From Kitagawia praeruptora (lineage: Eukaryota > Streptophyta > Magnoliopsida > Apiales > Apiaceae), in assembly GCA_037693485.1 (NCBI GenBank), contig CM075351.1, positions 68,040,001-68,104,000 on the forward strand: a stretch of 64,000 nucleotides of DNA. The letters run 5' to 3'. This document shows positions 34,372-44,956 of the stretch, piece by piece. The notes beneath the pieces were generated by a model. It was not told the origin of the DNA. It saw nothing but the letters and a program-made list of their open reading frames with translations, and did no database searches. A program made the translations under genes and the position numbers. Position 1 is the first letter of the stretch. Each line of letters starts with the position of its first letter.

Positions 34372-34925
34372 CGCTGGAAAGATAGGACTTTCCGAACAAG
34401 CCTAAAGCTTGAATGCGACACCGGGCATCTATCTTCTTTTCTTTCACATTTCCCAAAACTCATTCGATTGCTCGTGACGGGATAGAGAAAGATGGGGGTA
34501 GGGACTTTTGATGTAAGGTATGATGCTAGCGGTCTAACTTGGGTTTCGGTGTTCTCGTTGGTACACACGGGCGTACTCCTTGCTTCTGGGGACATTGATC
34601 CGAAGCTCGAGTACGGTTCGTGCGCAATAATCGAGCGTAATAGGACAATAATCGAGCGGAATAGGAAAATAATCGAGCGAATTACTTGCTTGACCATAAG
34701 GGAGAGGAATGGGAACGAAACAAGTGGCAACTACTATTACGAGAAAGCGACAACTATTATTACGAGAAAGCGGCAACTACCATGAAACAAGTGTCCGGCC
34801 CTGCTTCTCCATTCCCCCTCTCCCCGTTCTACCGTCCAAAATAGGCCGTATGGAGTATAGCCAAGCAGTAAGGCATCGGTTTTTGGTACCGGCATGCAAA
34901 GGTTCGAATGCTTTTACTCCAGATT
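34372..34925 (+). other. Nuclear mitochondrial DNA insertion (NUMT)
   Basis: GC content rises sharply and the segment ends in a mitochondrial-type trnQ with its 5' flank (ccgttctaccgtccaaaa). Short tandem repeats (aataatcgagcg three times, ctattacgagaaagcg twice) are present. Limits are approximate, set where Stowaway sequence stops and resumes. Confidence 0.75.
34851..34922 (+). pseudogene. trnQ: Mitochondrial-type trnQ(UUG), decayed
   Basis: A 72-nt cloverleaf: acceptor TGGAGTA/TACTCCA plus G, anticodon loop TTTTGGT with anticodon TTG, T-loop TTCGAAT. Two defects: the D-loop reads AAGCAGTAA, lacking the conserved GG, and the first T-stem pair is G-G. It most closely resembles plant mitochondrial trnQ as I remember it. 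It is not expected to function. Confidence 0.85.
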
Positions 34926-35342
34926 AAAAGCTTTATTAATATGTGTGTTTTTTGCAAATATGTCAACTAAAAAGGGACGGAGGGAGTATATTATAAATAA
35001 TTAAGCTCTTAGCAAATTATTACATTGATTTGTGTGTCAACTCCAACAATACTCCCTATAGTTGCTCTTTATTTTCTATTTTATTCATATTTCATTTCTA
35101 CTAATACAAACATTCAATAGAGTAGAGAGAAAAATCAATTTTTTACTAATAAAATATAAGTTAAGAGCTACAAGTTGCTCTTAAAATAGAGGAGAGATAA
35201 AAAAAACTCTTAGTATTTTTAAGAGATACTAAAAGTGTCATGAAGTAATATTTTTTTTATCTCTCCTTAGTTTTTGAGTTAAGAGATAGAATGGAGAGGT
35301 TCTTGGAGAGTCTCTATTGAATGTTTCTATTACTACCATGGA

Positions 35343-35545
35343 GTACCATGTTATATATGGTTGGCGGTTTGCTGCAAACGTATGTTGTAGCATACTGTAT
35401 TGCACACTCGTATCGCAGAAAATTTTTGTGGTACGTAGAGAGATGGGCCCCCTGTTTTCACACCAAAAACCCCATTATATACGTACCGCAAAAATTTTTT
35501 GCGGTACGATATATATACTGCAAGCCTGCAACATACGTTTGTAAC
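35343..35545. repeat. Foldback repeat with strong palindrome
   Basis: ctgcaaacgtatgttg is matched in reverse by caacatacgtttgtaacag, and gtaccgcaaaaa/ttttttgcggtac near 35480-35505 is an almost perfect palindrome. Likely a small MITE. Confidence 0.6.
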
Positions 35546-35700
35546 AGATCAGGTCCCATTATATATATGAAACTAAATCCATCTTAATTAATAAATTCTA
35601 AAATGTACATGCAAAATGCAAATGAATGTTGAATCATGTTATAATTAAGGGTTTTTCTAGTGTGTGTCGAAGTACATATTCTAACAATCACTTTTTATTA

Positions 35701-35953
35701 CTCCCTCTGTCCCAGTGGGTTATACCCATTGGGGGACGGGGGTGTGACACGCATTTTAAGACTCCTAAAAAGTATACATCCATAATTTATTTTTAACTTT
35801 TTTTTCTTCTGAATAAAAATTTAATGTTTCTATTTTTATTCAAAAAAAGAAAATTTCAAAAATAAGTTATGGAACTAAACTATATAGGAGCCTTAAAATG
35901 CGTGTCAAGTAATGAAAAAAAAAACTGGGTAGAAATGAGTGGGACAGAGGGAG
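35701..35953. mobile_element. Stowaway MITE (253 bp)
   Basis: CTCCCTCTGTCCC and GGGACAGAGGGAG ends with TA on both sides. The interior is a long inverted repeat (gacacgcattttaag / cttaaaatgcgtgtc). Confidence 0.92.
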
Positions 35954-36280
35954 TAGTAGATAAATTTAAATTGGTTGAAATTGTTTTGCATGGAGGGAAC
36001 CGTTATTATTATTGAAAATAAACCAATAAAAAATTGTTAATTAATTTCTTATTGTGTCAGTGTATCTTTGGACACACTAGATAAACCCTATAATTAATAT
36101 TTTTAAACAAACATCTTACATTTCTAAAATCGAGAATCCTTATTATTGTTAAAATTATTTACGATCATACTCGTATAATTCTGTTCAATCGATAAAAATA
36201 GGATGAATTTGGTTAACAAGTATATATCCCCATGACTTACTAAGGGGGTGTTTGGCACATCTGTCGAACAACTTATAAGT

Positions 36281-36789
36281 TGTTGGATATTTTAGTGTAA
36301 TTGGATTGACTAGTTGATCAATGTAATTGTAATGTTACATCGAACAAGTCGGGAGAGTGCGGAGTGCATGCTCTGTTCGAGTTCGTTATGATTTCAGTAT
36401 TATTGCTTATGAGACATGTCTATTGACATCAAACACATCTGTTAGAATGAGATGAATGAGATGTGTCTGTTGGCAAAAGACACCTCTTGAGATGTGTCTG
36501 TTGGTATTAGACATGACTGTTGGAATGAGATGTGTCTGTTGGCAAAAGACACATCTTGAGATGTGTCTATTGGCAAAAGACACATCTGTTGACATCTATA
36601 AATAGGTGTTGCATTGATCATTTTTAGAGAGTTGGTTCATTTGAAATTCACAACAAAACACATTCTCTCTTCTTGCAGAATTTCTGACTTTATCCGATTG
36701 AATTATTTGGGTGAACCACAAATAACTTCAATCTGAAAGTGTTCACACGACTTCAGAAAAATCCAAGTAATTACCCATATTCCCCAACA
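36281..36789 (+). repeat. 5' LTR of the Copia element
   Basis: 509 bp, TGTTGG...CCAACA. Contains repeated agatgtgtctrttgg/aaaagacacatct boxes at 36465-36590, followed by TATAAATA at 36597-36604. Confidence 0.96.
36597..36604 (+). promoter_or_regulatory. TATA box of the Copia 5' LTR
   Basis: TATAAATA just downstream of the repeated LTR boxes, the expected U3 promoter layout. Confidence 0.7.
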
Positions 36790-36816
36790 AAGATTGAAGT
36801 TATCTATTTTCTGAAG

Positions 36817-39800
36817 ATGGCGAACGCAGAATCTGCAAAAGATATGACAAGCAAGTTTGCGAAATTGGACAAATTTGAGGGTCAGGATCTTAGAAGATGG
36901 CAGAAGAAGATGCATTTTCTATTGACGACACTAAAGGTTGTATATGTTTTGAGTACCCCCATTTCAGAAGTGGTTGAGGATGAAACCGCTGAACAAACAA
37001 GGAAGCGTTGCAAATGGGAAAACGGTGACTACATCTGCCGCGATCACATCTTAAACGGTATGTCTGATTTCCTTTTTGATATATACCAAAATATTGAGTC
37101 AGCGAAAGAATTGTGGGATTCTCTTGAATCCAAGTACATGGCAGAAGACGCTTCTAGTAAGAAGTTTCTGGTCAGTAATTTTATGAATTACAAAATGGTC
37201 GATTCTAGACCGGTGATGGAACAATACAATGAATTGTTAAGGATTCTGGGACAGTTTGCCCAACACAATCTGAAGATGGATGAATCTATCTCAATTTCTG
37301 GTGTTATAGACAAACTACCACCATCATGGAAGGATTTTAAACACTCCTTGAAACATAATAAAGATGATATGACTCTGGTTCAACTTGGAAGTCACTTCAG
37401 AATGGAAGAGGCTTTGAGGACTCAAGAAATTGAGAATAATCCTAAGGGAAAGAACCAAGTCGGTAACTCTTCTATGAATATGGTTGAAGATGGTGGATCT
37501 TCCAAGAATTCTAAGAATGGCAAGGGTGATAAACGAAAGTTTAAAGGAAACAACAACAATATTCTTCCAACAAAAGGCCTAAGATGGCATGTTGGAAGTG
37601 TGGCAAACCTGGACATTTCAAAAAGGATTGTCGGGTTGGTAAAAAAGGCAAGCAAGAAAAGCAAAATGCTGGATCCAAGGATCCAGAAAAGCAACAAGAT
37701 CAGATTTAATACAAAATTATAATTCTGGTCAGAATTATGTATCACTAATATCTGAGGCATTTTATGTGCAGGATGACAATGTTGCTTGGTGGATTGATTC
37801 AGGAGCAACGAGTCATGTATGCAAAGATCTTCGTTGGTTCATAGACTTTCAACCAATCGAAGATAGATCTATCTTAAAGATGGGAAATGTTGCAACTGAA
37901 CCGATCAAAGGACTAGGAAATGTCAAGATAGTTTTTACTTCCGGGAAATGTATATTGTTAAATAAAGTGTTGTATGTTCCTGGGATTCGGAAGAATCTCT
38001 TGTCTGGTGTTGTATTGAACAATTGTGGATATAAACAAGTTTATGAAAGTGACAAATATATATTGTCAAAACATGGCTCTTTTGTTGGCTTTGGCTATTT
38101 GTGTAATGGTATGTTTATGTTGAATGTAAATACTCCATTTATTGATGAATCTGCTTGCATGGCTTCTACTAGTACTAGCAATAATTTGAATAAACCAGAA
38201 TTATGGCATGCTAGACTAGGACATGTACATTACAAAAAAATAAAGGATATGTCAAAAATGAGTCTCATACCTGCTATTGATTTAGACAATGAAAAATGCA
38301 AAACATGCATGTTAACAAAGATAACAAGAAAGCCCTTTAAGGACGTTAATAGGGTGTATGATGTTTTAGAACTAATACATAGTGATTTGTGTGATTTCCA
38401 CTCTACACCATCATTAGGAAATAAAAAGTATGTAGTTACTTTTATTGATGATGCTACTAGATATTGCTATGTATATTTATTGAATGCTAAGGATGGAGCT
38501 CTTGACTTCTTTAAAATTTATAAAGAAGAAGTAGAGCTACATCAGAGTACCATGATTAAAAATCTACGTACTGATAGAGGAGGTGAGTATTATGATCCGG
38601 TTTATTTTCAATCTACTGGTATAATACATCAAACCACGACTCCTTATACACCACAGCAAAATGGTGTGGCAGAGAGAAAGAATAGGACTTTGAAAGAAAT
38701 GGTTAATTCCTTGTTATCCTACTCGGGTTTGAGTGAGGGATTTTGGGGTGAGGCTATGTTGATAGCCTGTCATTTATTGAATCGAATTCCTAGTAAGAGG
38801 AATAAGATTACCCCTTATGAACTTTGGTATAAAGAGTCACCAAAATTGAGTTTTCTGAGAGTTTGGGGATGTAGAGCAGTTGTAAGACTCACTGAACCCA
38901 AAAGAAGAAACTTGGGTGAACGAAGTATAGATTGCATATTTGTTGGTTATGCTGAGCATTCCATAGCATATAGATTCTATGTGTTAGAATCTAATGACTA
39001 TGTATTTGTGAACTCGATTATCGAGTCAAGAGATGCTATTATTGATGAAAACAGATTTACATCTATACCTAGACCAAGGGACATGCTTCAGAATTCTTCT
39101 AGTAGGAACTCAGTTTCTACTGAAGATGTGAATGGACCGTCTGAACCAAGGAGAAGCACTAGAGCTAGAAAAGCAAAGTCTTTTGGAGATGAATTTCATC
39201 TTTATCTAGTAGAAGGCTCTAGAGATGAAATTGAATATCAATACCAATATTGTTTTGTTATTGAGGAGGATCCAAATACTTTTAGCGAAGCTATGAAATC
39301 TAGGGATGTTGCATTCTGGAAAGAAGCTATCCAAGATGAAATGGATTCTATCATGAATAATAATACTTGGGAATTGAGTGATCTGCCCCTGGATGTAAAG
39401 CATTGGGAAACAGATGGATCTTCAAAAGGAAAATGAAGGTGGACGGTACCATAGATAAGTTTAAAGCCAGATTGGTAATCCAAGGTTTTAGACAAAAAGA
39501 AGGGATTTATTATTTTGATACTTATGCTCCTGTTGCTAGAACCTCCACTATTAGGTTGTTAATAGCACTTGCTGCTATACACAACCTTGTCATTCACCAA
39601 ATGGATGTGAAAACTGCATTCTTGAATGGTGAATTAGATGAAGAGATTTATATGAAACAACCCGAAGGGTTTGTTATGCCTGGTTGTGAGAACAAGGTGT
39701 GTAAATTGAAGAAATCAATTTATGGTCTGAAACAAGCACCGAAGGATTGGTATGATAAATTTGATACTGTGGGCTTGTCTAATGGTTATTTTCTCAACCA

Positions 39801-40824
39801 AGCAGACAAGTGTGTATATAGCAAATTTGATGCTTCTGGTAAAGGAGTTATAATTTGTTTATATGTGGATGACATGTTGATTTTTGGTACTGACCAAAAT
39901 CAAGTGGATAAAACCAAGAAGTTCTTGTCATCTAATTTTGATATGAAAGACATGGGGGAGGCTGAGGTGATTCTTGGTATAAGGATCAAGCGTGAGAATA
40001 ATGGTATTTCAATTTCTCAATCTCATTATATTGAGAAGATTCTGAAAAGATTTAACTTTAAGGATTGTTCTCCTGTTAGCACTCCTCTTGATCCTAGTAT
40101 TAAACTCCTACCTAATACAGGTGTTGCAGTATCTCAACTTGAATACTCAAGGGCTATTGGTAGTCTCATGTATGCCATGATAAGCACTAGGCCAGATATT
40201 GCCTATGCTGTTGGAAAGCTTAGTAGGTATACTAGCAAGCCAAGTTCACATCATTGGCAAGCCTTAAGCCGAGTGTTCAAATACTTGAAAGGAACCATGG
40301 ATTATGGTTTGACATATACTGGATTTCCTTCGGTTATTGAAGGTCATTCGGATGCAAGTTGGATTTCCAATAAGGAAGATCATTCTTCCACAAGTGGATG
40401 GGTATTCCTTCTTGGGGGAGGTGCTATCTCTTGGGCATCAAAGAAACAGAGTTGCATTACTGATTCAACGATGGAATCTGAATTTGTCGCATTATCAACG
40501 GCTGGTAAAGAAGCTGAATGGCTAAGAAATCTGATTTATGAGATTCCATTGTGGCCTAAACCGATATCATCCATATCTATCAGATGTGATAGTGAGTCTG
40601 CCTTGGCTAATGCTTATAGACAAGTGTTCAAAGGCAAGTATAGACACTTAGGTGTTAGACACAGCATGATTCGTGAGCTTATCACTCATGGTGTTATATC
40701 AGTGGAGTTCATAAGAACTCAACACAATTTAGCCGATCATCTAACCAAAGGGTTGAGTAGAGATCTTGTGCACAAGTCGGCTGTAGGGATGGGATTAAAG
40801 TCCATCAAAAACCTCTCATGTTGA
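36817..40824 (+). pseudogene. Copia gag-pol with three frame changes
   Basis: Gag starts MANAESAKDM at 36817 and has the UBN2-like region (DKFEGQDLRRW). The zinc knuckle CWKCGKPGHFKKDC (near 37590) is in another frame, needing a shift near 37565. A second shift near 37700 leads into protease (DSGATSH), integrase (HHCC; LIHSDLCD, LRTDRGGEYYD, ERKNRTLKE) and the start of RT to 39436. A third shift near 39388, at a C-run, leads to RT (MDVKTAFLNGEL, LYVDDMLIFG) and RNase H (TMESEFVAL, RCDSESALA, HNLADHLTKG) ending at 40824. There are no nonsense stops besides these shifts, so decay is recent. Confidence 0.93.
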
Positions 40825-41340
40825 GATACCCAATTCCCATCTAATATGACATTAGGTGATGAATTCAATGTGGAAAGCTTAACATTTAGAGATTGGAACA
40901 CATTAAAGTATCATCCCAAGGTATGTGTTCAGACCTGCAAGTTAAGGAGGTTGAAGTTTATCTTCTTAATAGTTCTTTTGAAAAATTGCATATGCAGGTG
41001 CGAGAATAAAAGAACTACCTATATGAGCATGAAGTTTAGCCGCTTCAAGAAGCTTGGACTTGGCTTTGATATGCTTATGAAGGATTAGGACACTAGGCTA
41101 GTAAAATATAGTGTCAAGTAAGAACATTTGAGAATGTAAATTTATGTGTATATTATCTTCATGTATTCACTATGAATAGTAGAGGTTCAATCCATAGTGA
41201 TACCTTGATATTCGAATATTTGGAATGTGTAATATACTAATGTGAAATTCAATCGTCCCGATATTTCATTTATGCATAAATTTGTTGTTTGTTGTGATTT
41301 TGTTTAGTTAATCATGGATTACACTAAAATGGGGGAGGAT

Positions 41341-41849
41341 TGTTGGATATTTTAGTGTAATTGGATTGACTAGTTGATCAATGTAATTGTAATGTTACAT
41401 CGAATAAGTCGGGAGAGTGCGGAGTGCATGCTCTGTTCGAGTTCGTTATGATTTCAGTATTATTGCTTATGAGACATGTCTATTGACATCAAACACATCT
41501 GTTAGAATGAGATGAATGAGATGTGTCTGTTAGGAAAATACACATCTTGAGATGTGTCTGTTGGTATTAGACATGACTGTTGGAATGAGATGTGTCTATT
41601 GGGAAAAGACACATCTTGAGATGTGTCTATTGGCAAAAGACACACCTGTTGACATCTATAAATAGGTGTTGCATTGATCATTTTTAGAGAGTTGGTTCAT
41701 TTGAAATTCACAACAAAACACATTCTCTCTTCTTGCAGAATTTCTGACTTTATCCGATTGAATTATTTGGGTGAACCACAAATAACTTCAATCTGAAAGT
41801 GTTCACACGACTTCAGAAAAATCCAAGTAATTACCCATATTCCCCAACC
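41341..41849 (+). repeat. 3' LTR of the Copia element
   Basis: 509 bp. Its last base is C instead of A, so the terminal CA is lost, but the TAAGT duplication follows directly. Confidence 0.96.
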
Positions 41850-42037
41850 TAAGTTACTTATTTTGGAAAAAATTTCGTATCTGCATACTTTTTTTTAGTG
41901 AAAAATGTGTATCGGGAGTTTAATATTCGTTATCTTGCAAAAATAAGTTACTTATTTCAGAAAAAAGTACATATTTCCTAACTTTTTTTCAGAATAAATA
42001 ATTTATTTCTGAAAAATAAGATTTCCCAAACGGGCTC

Positions 42038-42677
42038 TAATTATTTGATATGGTATTCGGTCTATTGACATAATTCTCATTTTAGGATAATTGAAGCATA
42101 TAATTTTCCCTGCTTTCGATTTTCAAACCAAAAGATACATTAGTCGTCTTCTCGTCATTCATACTATGAAAAGAAAGGAATTTGTTTCAAAAACAAAGGA
42201 AAGAATATATCATGATTTCTAAAGTTGTGTTGCATATTAATTCGACATTCGGGTAAAGAAAAGAATCAAATAAACATTATAATGTCACAGAAATCAATAT
42301 ATTTTTTTTATGTTAAAGATGTTCTGGCTTTTCACGTCGATGATTAGAACATTTATGCAATCCGTTGTATGGTCATTCGTCAGATTTTGGGTTCAACATC
42401 TCAAATGTCGGTTTGCCAAAGGTTAGATCTTCTCTTAAACATCTACTCCTACATAGTTTGCAGAGTCCAAAACATATGGACGAGTTTTCTAAATATTCAA
42501 AAATGTAAGCATTATATTAAATTGTCCCTAAAAAGTAACTTAAGCGTGAAAATTCTAATTCTAAATTGAACTAAATTTTCTTCTGTAGTCGTCAAATTTC
42601 TTTTTTCTTATTAATAAAGATTTTTTACTAAATCTAATTCGTATCAATAAAATGATATTCCATCCGTTTCAAATATA
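42038..42677. other. Intergenic
   Basis: AT-rich, with no gene or element recognised. Confidence 0.4.
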
Positions 42678-42950
42678 CTCCCTCCGTCCCAATTTACATG
42701 TCCCTTTTCTAAAAAGCACACGTATTAAGATAAAGTTAGTTGAATAAATTTTTCCAACTAATACCCTTATTTAATACATTGGAGAAAATGAGAATAGAGT
42801 TAAGTTTTAAAAAGTCAAATTTTTTATACAATAAATGTAGGGATAGTTTTGTAAAACTACACTTAAATTTGCATTGAAAGGAGAAAAGGGACATGTAATT
42901 TGGGATAAATTTATTTTAGAAAAGGGATATGTATTTTGGGACGGAGGGAG
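42678..42950. mobile_element. Stowaway MITE (273 bp)
   Basis: Perfect ends CTCCCTCCGTCCC and GGGACGGAGGGAG, flanked by TA on both sides, with extended inverted similarity (aatttacatgtcccttttct / agaaaagggatatgtatttt). Confidence 0.95.
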
Positions 42951-43118
42951 TATCATTTTTGAATATGGCATGAGGTTATGCCGCTATGAGTGCATATGTC
43001 GGTCCATACATTAACTTCATTATAAAAAGTTGAATTATTTGACCTCCAAGTACAAGAGTAATTGATAAAGAAATTATTGCAAAGGAGAATAATAAAAATT
43101 GTTATACACTATAAACTA

Positions 43119-43351
43119 CTTCCTCTGTTTTTTATTATACGATGCTTGACTTTTTGCACACATTTCTAAGTGTTTTGACCGGGCTTTTAAAATTATTATT
43201 TTTAAGATTTTCATTTTTTAAACTAAAATATACAATAAAAATTTTAATTCACAAAAAGAAAATTTAAAAAATAATAATTTTAAGTACCCGATCAAAGCAT
43301 TTAAAAATGTGTATAAAAAATCAAACGTCATATAATAAAAAACGGAGGGAG
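43119..43351. mobile_element. Stowaway-like MITE (233 bp)
   Basis: Starts CTTCCTCTGTTTTTTATTAT after TA and ends AATAAAAAACGGAGGGAG. The two halves are reverse complements over most of their length, so it can form a long hairpin. The right flank is TG, a decayed TA. Confidence 0.85.
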
Positions 43352-43539
43352 TGGCAATAGCATGATGTCAATTGTCATGCCTTTTTTTATTTCTAAATAA
43401 TTGTCATGCCTTTTGTTACTTTGTACCAAGACTTTTGATAAGTAGCATGCACCATTAGATCATCACCATCCAAAGCTTGTTATTTAAATCGGCGTCTTTA
43501 TTTATTTTGTGACTTTTACTTCTTACTCCGTACTATAAC

Positions 43540-43778
43540 ACTGTGTTCCAGAAATTTGTTTTTGAAAGAAAAGAAAAGAAAGTTGAAGATTTAATTTCTT
43601 CGGCTTGTTCCCGAAAGTTTTTTGTAGGAAGAAAAGAAAAGATCTCTAAAGATTTGGAAAGAAGATCCTTATATATTTGTTTTTAAAATCTTCTTCCCAC
43701 TTTTGGAAAGATTTAGAGAGAAAAGAAAAAATTCATTTTCTATTCTTTTCTTTTCTTTCATTGATTCAGGAACACAGT
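43540..43778. mobile_element. Foldback MITE with ACTGTGTTCC ends
   Basis: ACTGTGTTCC and GGAACACAGT are perfect terminal inverted repeats, with further pairing of gaaagaaaagaaaag against cttttcttttctttc. No clear target duplication. Confidence 0.75.
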
Positions 43779-44830
43779 TTAAATGAAAATATTCGAAATC
43801 GAATTTTTTAAAACTATTCCACTATCGAATGACCGGTTAGAAATGTATGTTAGAAATTGTTTGAGGATGGTAAAAAAGACGAGCCCGGATCCTATATCCC
43901 CTTTTCCATGCTCGCTTTTGTGTTTTCTGTTCTTTTTGTTTTAAAAGAGTGTTTCTGACGTAATCCATTTTAAAAAAAAATAAAAATTATTTTTGTTAAA
44001 ATGAATCACATCCCATCAGGAACACTCTCTTAATGGAGTAAAAAAGAACGGGAGCAGAAGGAGACAGAGACTCAAAAAAGACCATCTAGAAAATGTAAAA
44101 ATGTGGAACATTCAGAAGATCGAGGCCTGGTAAAAAGTTGGACCAGAAAAATAAGGGAATACCAAATTGTCAAAGTTTGTGACCAAATTTGAATCCAATA
44201 CCCATAAAAAAACAAGCCAGGGCCAAGATCCCCACTGCTTCGCATTGTTCGCCGGAATATCCCCTTCTTTCCATCGGAAAGTGTTGGAATTGTGCAGTGC
44301 ACATTAATTTATTATATTACCATCTCGAATTAATCGATGTTTATTAACAACAATGCTGCTGTTTTGAAGCCAACTGGCTATAATCTAGCCTGACATTACC
44401 TTTTGTACACAGTTTTGTCATAAACCCATTAACCCAGAAAGACCCATTGTTTTATTTTACTTTTACACACGCTCTCGAACCTTCTTTATTTTTCTCCAAT
44501 CCACACCTTCACATTACCAAATCGTAATTCTCTACAACACAAAGAAACAATTCTAGCTTCTTTGTTTATTTTTGTAAAAATTAAATAAATTCAACATAAA
44601 TCAATCACAAATCGTCTCAATGTACAAAATATCACAAATTAAAACAAGTCAGGTATGAAAAAAAAAAAAATTCTAGAACATTCTCCTAGGTAAATAAAGT
44701 GAAGTAATTTTACTATTTTTTTTTTACCCTAACAGAAATTACCTAACTTGAATTGACTGAATTACATGTTTCTTTTTCTGCAAGACACCACATTATACGT
44801 AATAAAAGGAAACTTAAATTTCTCCGCCGC
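43779..44830. other. Upstream region of GAPC
   Basis: No gene is supported. A short inverted repeat at 43947-44031 (agagtgtttctga / tcaggaacactct) is probably a small MITE. Confidence 0.45.
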
Positions 44831-44841
44831 TGCTGTCTTGG

Positions 44842-44849
44842 TATAAATA
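44842..44849 (+). promoter_or_regulatory. TATA box of GAPC
   Basis: TATAAATA, 115 bp upstream of the start codon and followed by a C/T-rich leader (ctctctttcacaacactc), typical of a highly expressed plant gene. Confidence 0.75.
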
Positions 44850-44956
44850 CCCACCCCACCCCCTGTTCTCTCTTTCACAACACTCTTTTTCCTCTCAATC
44901 TATATTCTATACATACACATATACACACAAACACACTCTCGTTCTCTCATATTCCA

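Larger units (their letters stand above)
34155..34986. mobile_element. Stowaway (Tc1/mariner-type) MITE split by mitochondrial DNA
   Basis: Terminal CTCTCTCCGTCCCTTTTTGG and AAAAAGGGACGGAGGGAG, flanked by TA at 34153-34154 and 34987-34988. The interior is broken by the GC-richer mitochondrial segment. Confidence 0.85.
32912..35320. repeat. Large foldback MITE with about 200-bp inverted arms, carrying nested insertions
   Basis: Left arm pieces (cttcaagaacttctctact, ctcttaaaaatactaagag, ctcctctattttaagagcaa) recur in reverse complement in the right arm (35180-35310) in the same order. After removing two inserted elements (32997-34047 and 34155-34986) the arms pair over about 200 bp. Target duplication was not resolved. 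Confidence 0.75.
36281..41849 (+). mobile_element. Ty1/copia retrotransposon, full length, 5569 bp
   Basis: Two 509-bp LTRs with 9 differences (98.2% identical by my count) and a 5-bp duplication TAAGT (36276-36280, 41850-41854). A polypurine tract (aatgggggaggat) lies just before the 3' LTR. No canonical tRNA-iMet primer site follows the 5' LTR, so another primer (possibly an internal tRNA fragment) is inferred. Recently inserted relative to the Gypsy element. Confidence 0.96.
36244..42037. mobile_element. PIF/Harbinger-type MITE split by a Copia element
   Basis: Left end GGGGGTGTTTGGCA after TAA (36241-36243). Right end CCCAAACGGGCTC before TAA (42038-42040). Without the 5.6 kb insertion the MITE is about 220 bp. 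The right part contains three gtaacttattt-like direct repeats. Confidence 0.8.

Noticed and set aside
34492..34785. Plus-strand 97-codon frame in the mitochondrial insertion
   Set aside because: It is built on short tandem repeats upstream of trnQ and matches no mitochondrial protein I know.
36407..36595. Minus-strand 62-codon repetitive frame
   Set aside because: It is produced by the tandem boxes in the Copia LTR.
44072..44302. Minus-strand 76-codon frame upstream of GAPC
   Set aside because: No family resemblance and no promoter or splice context; AT-rich intergenic sequence.
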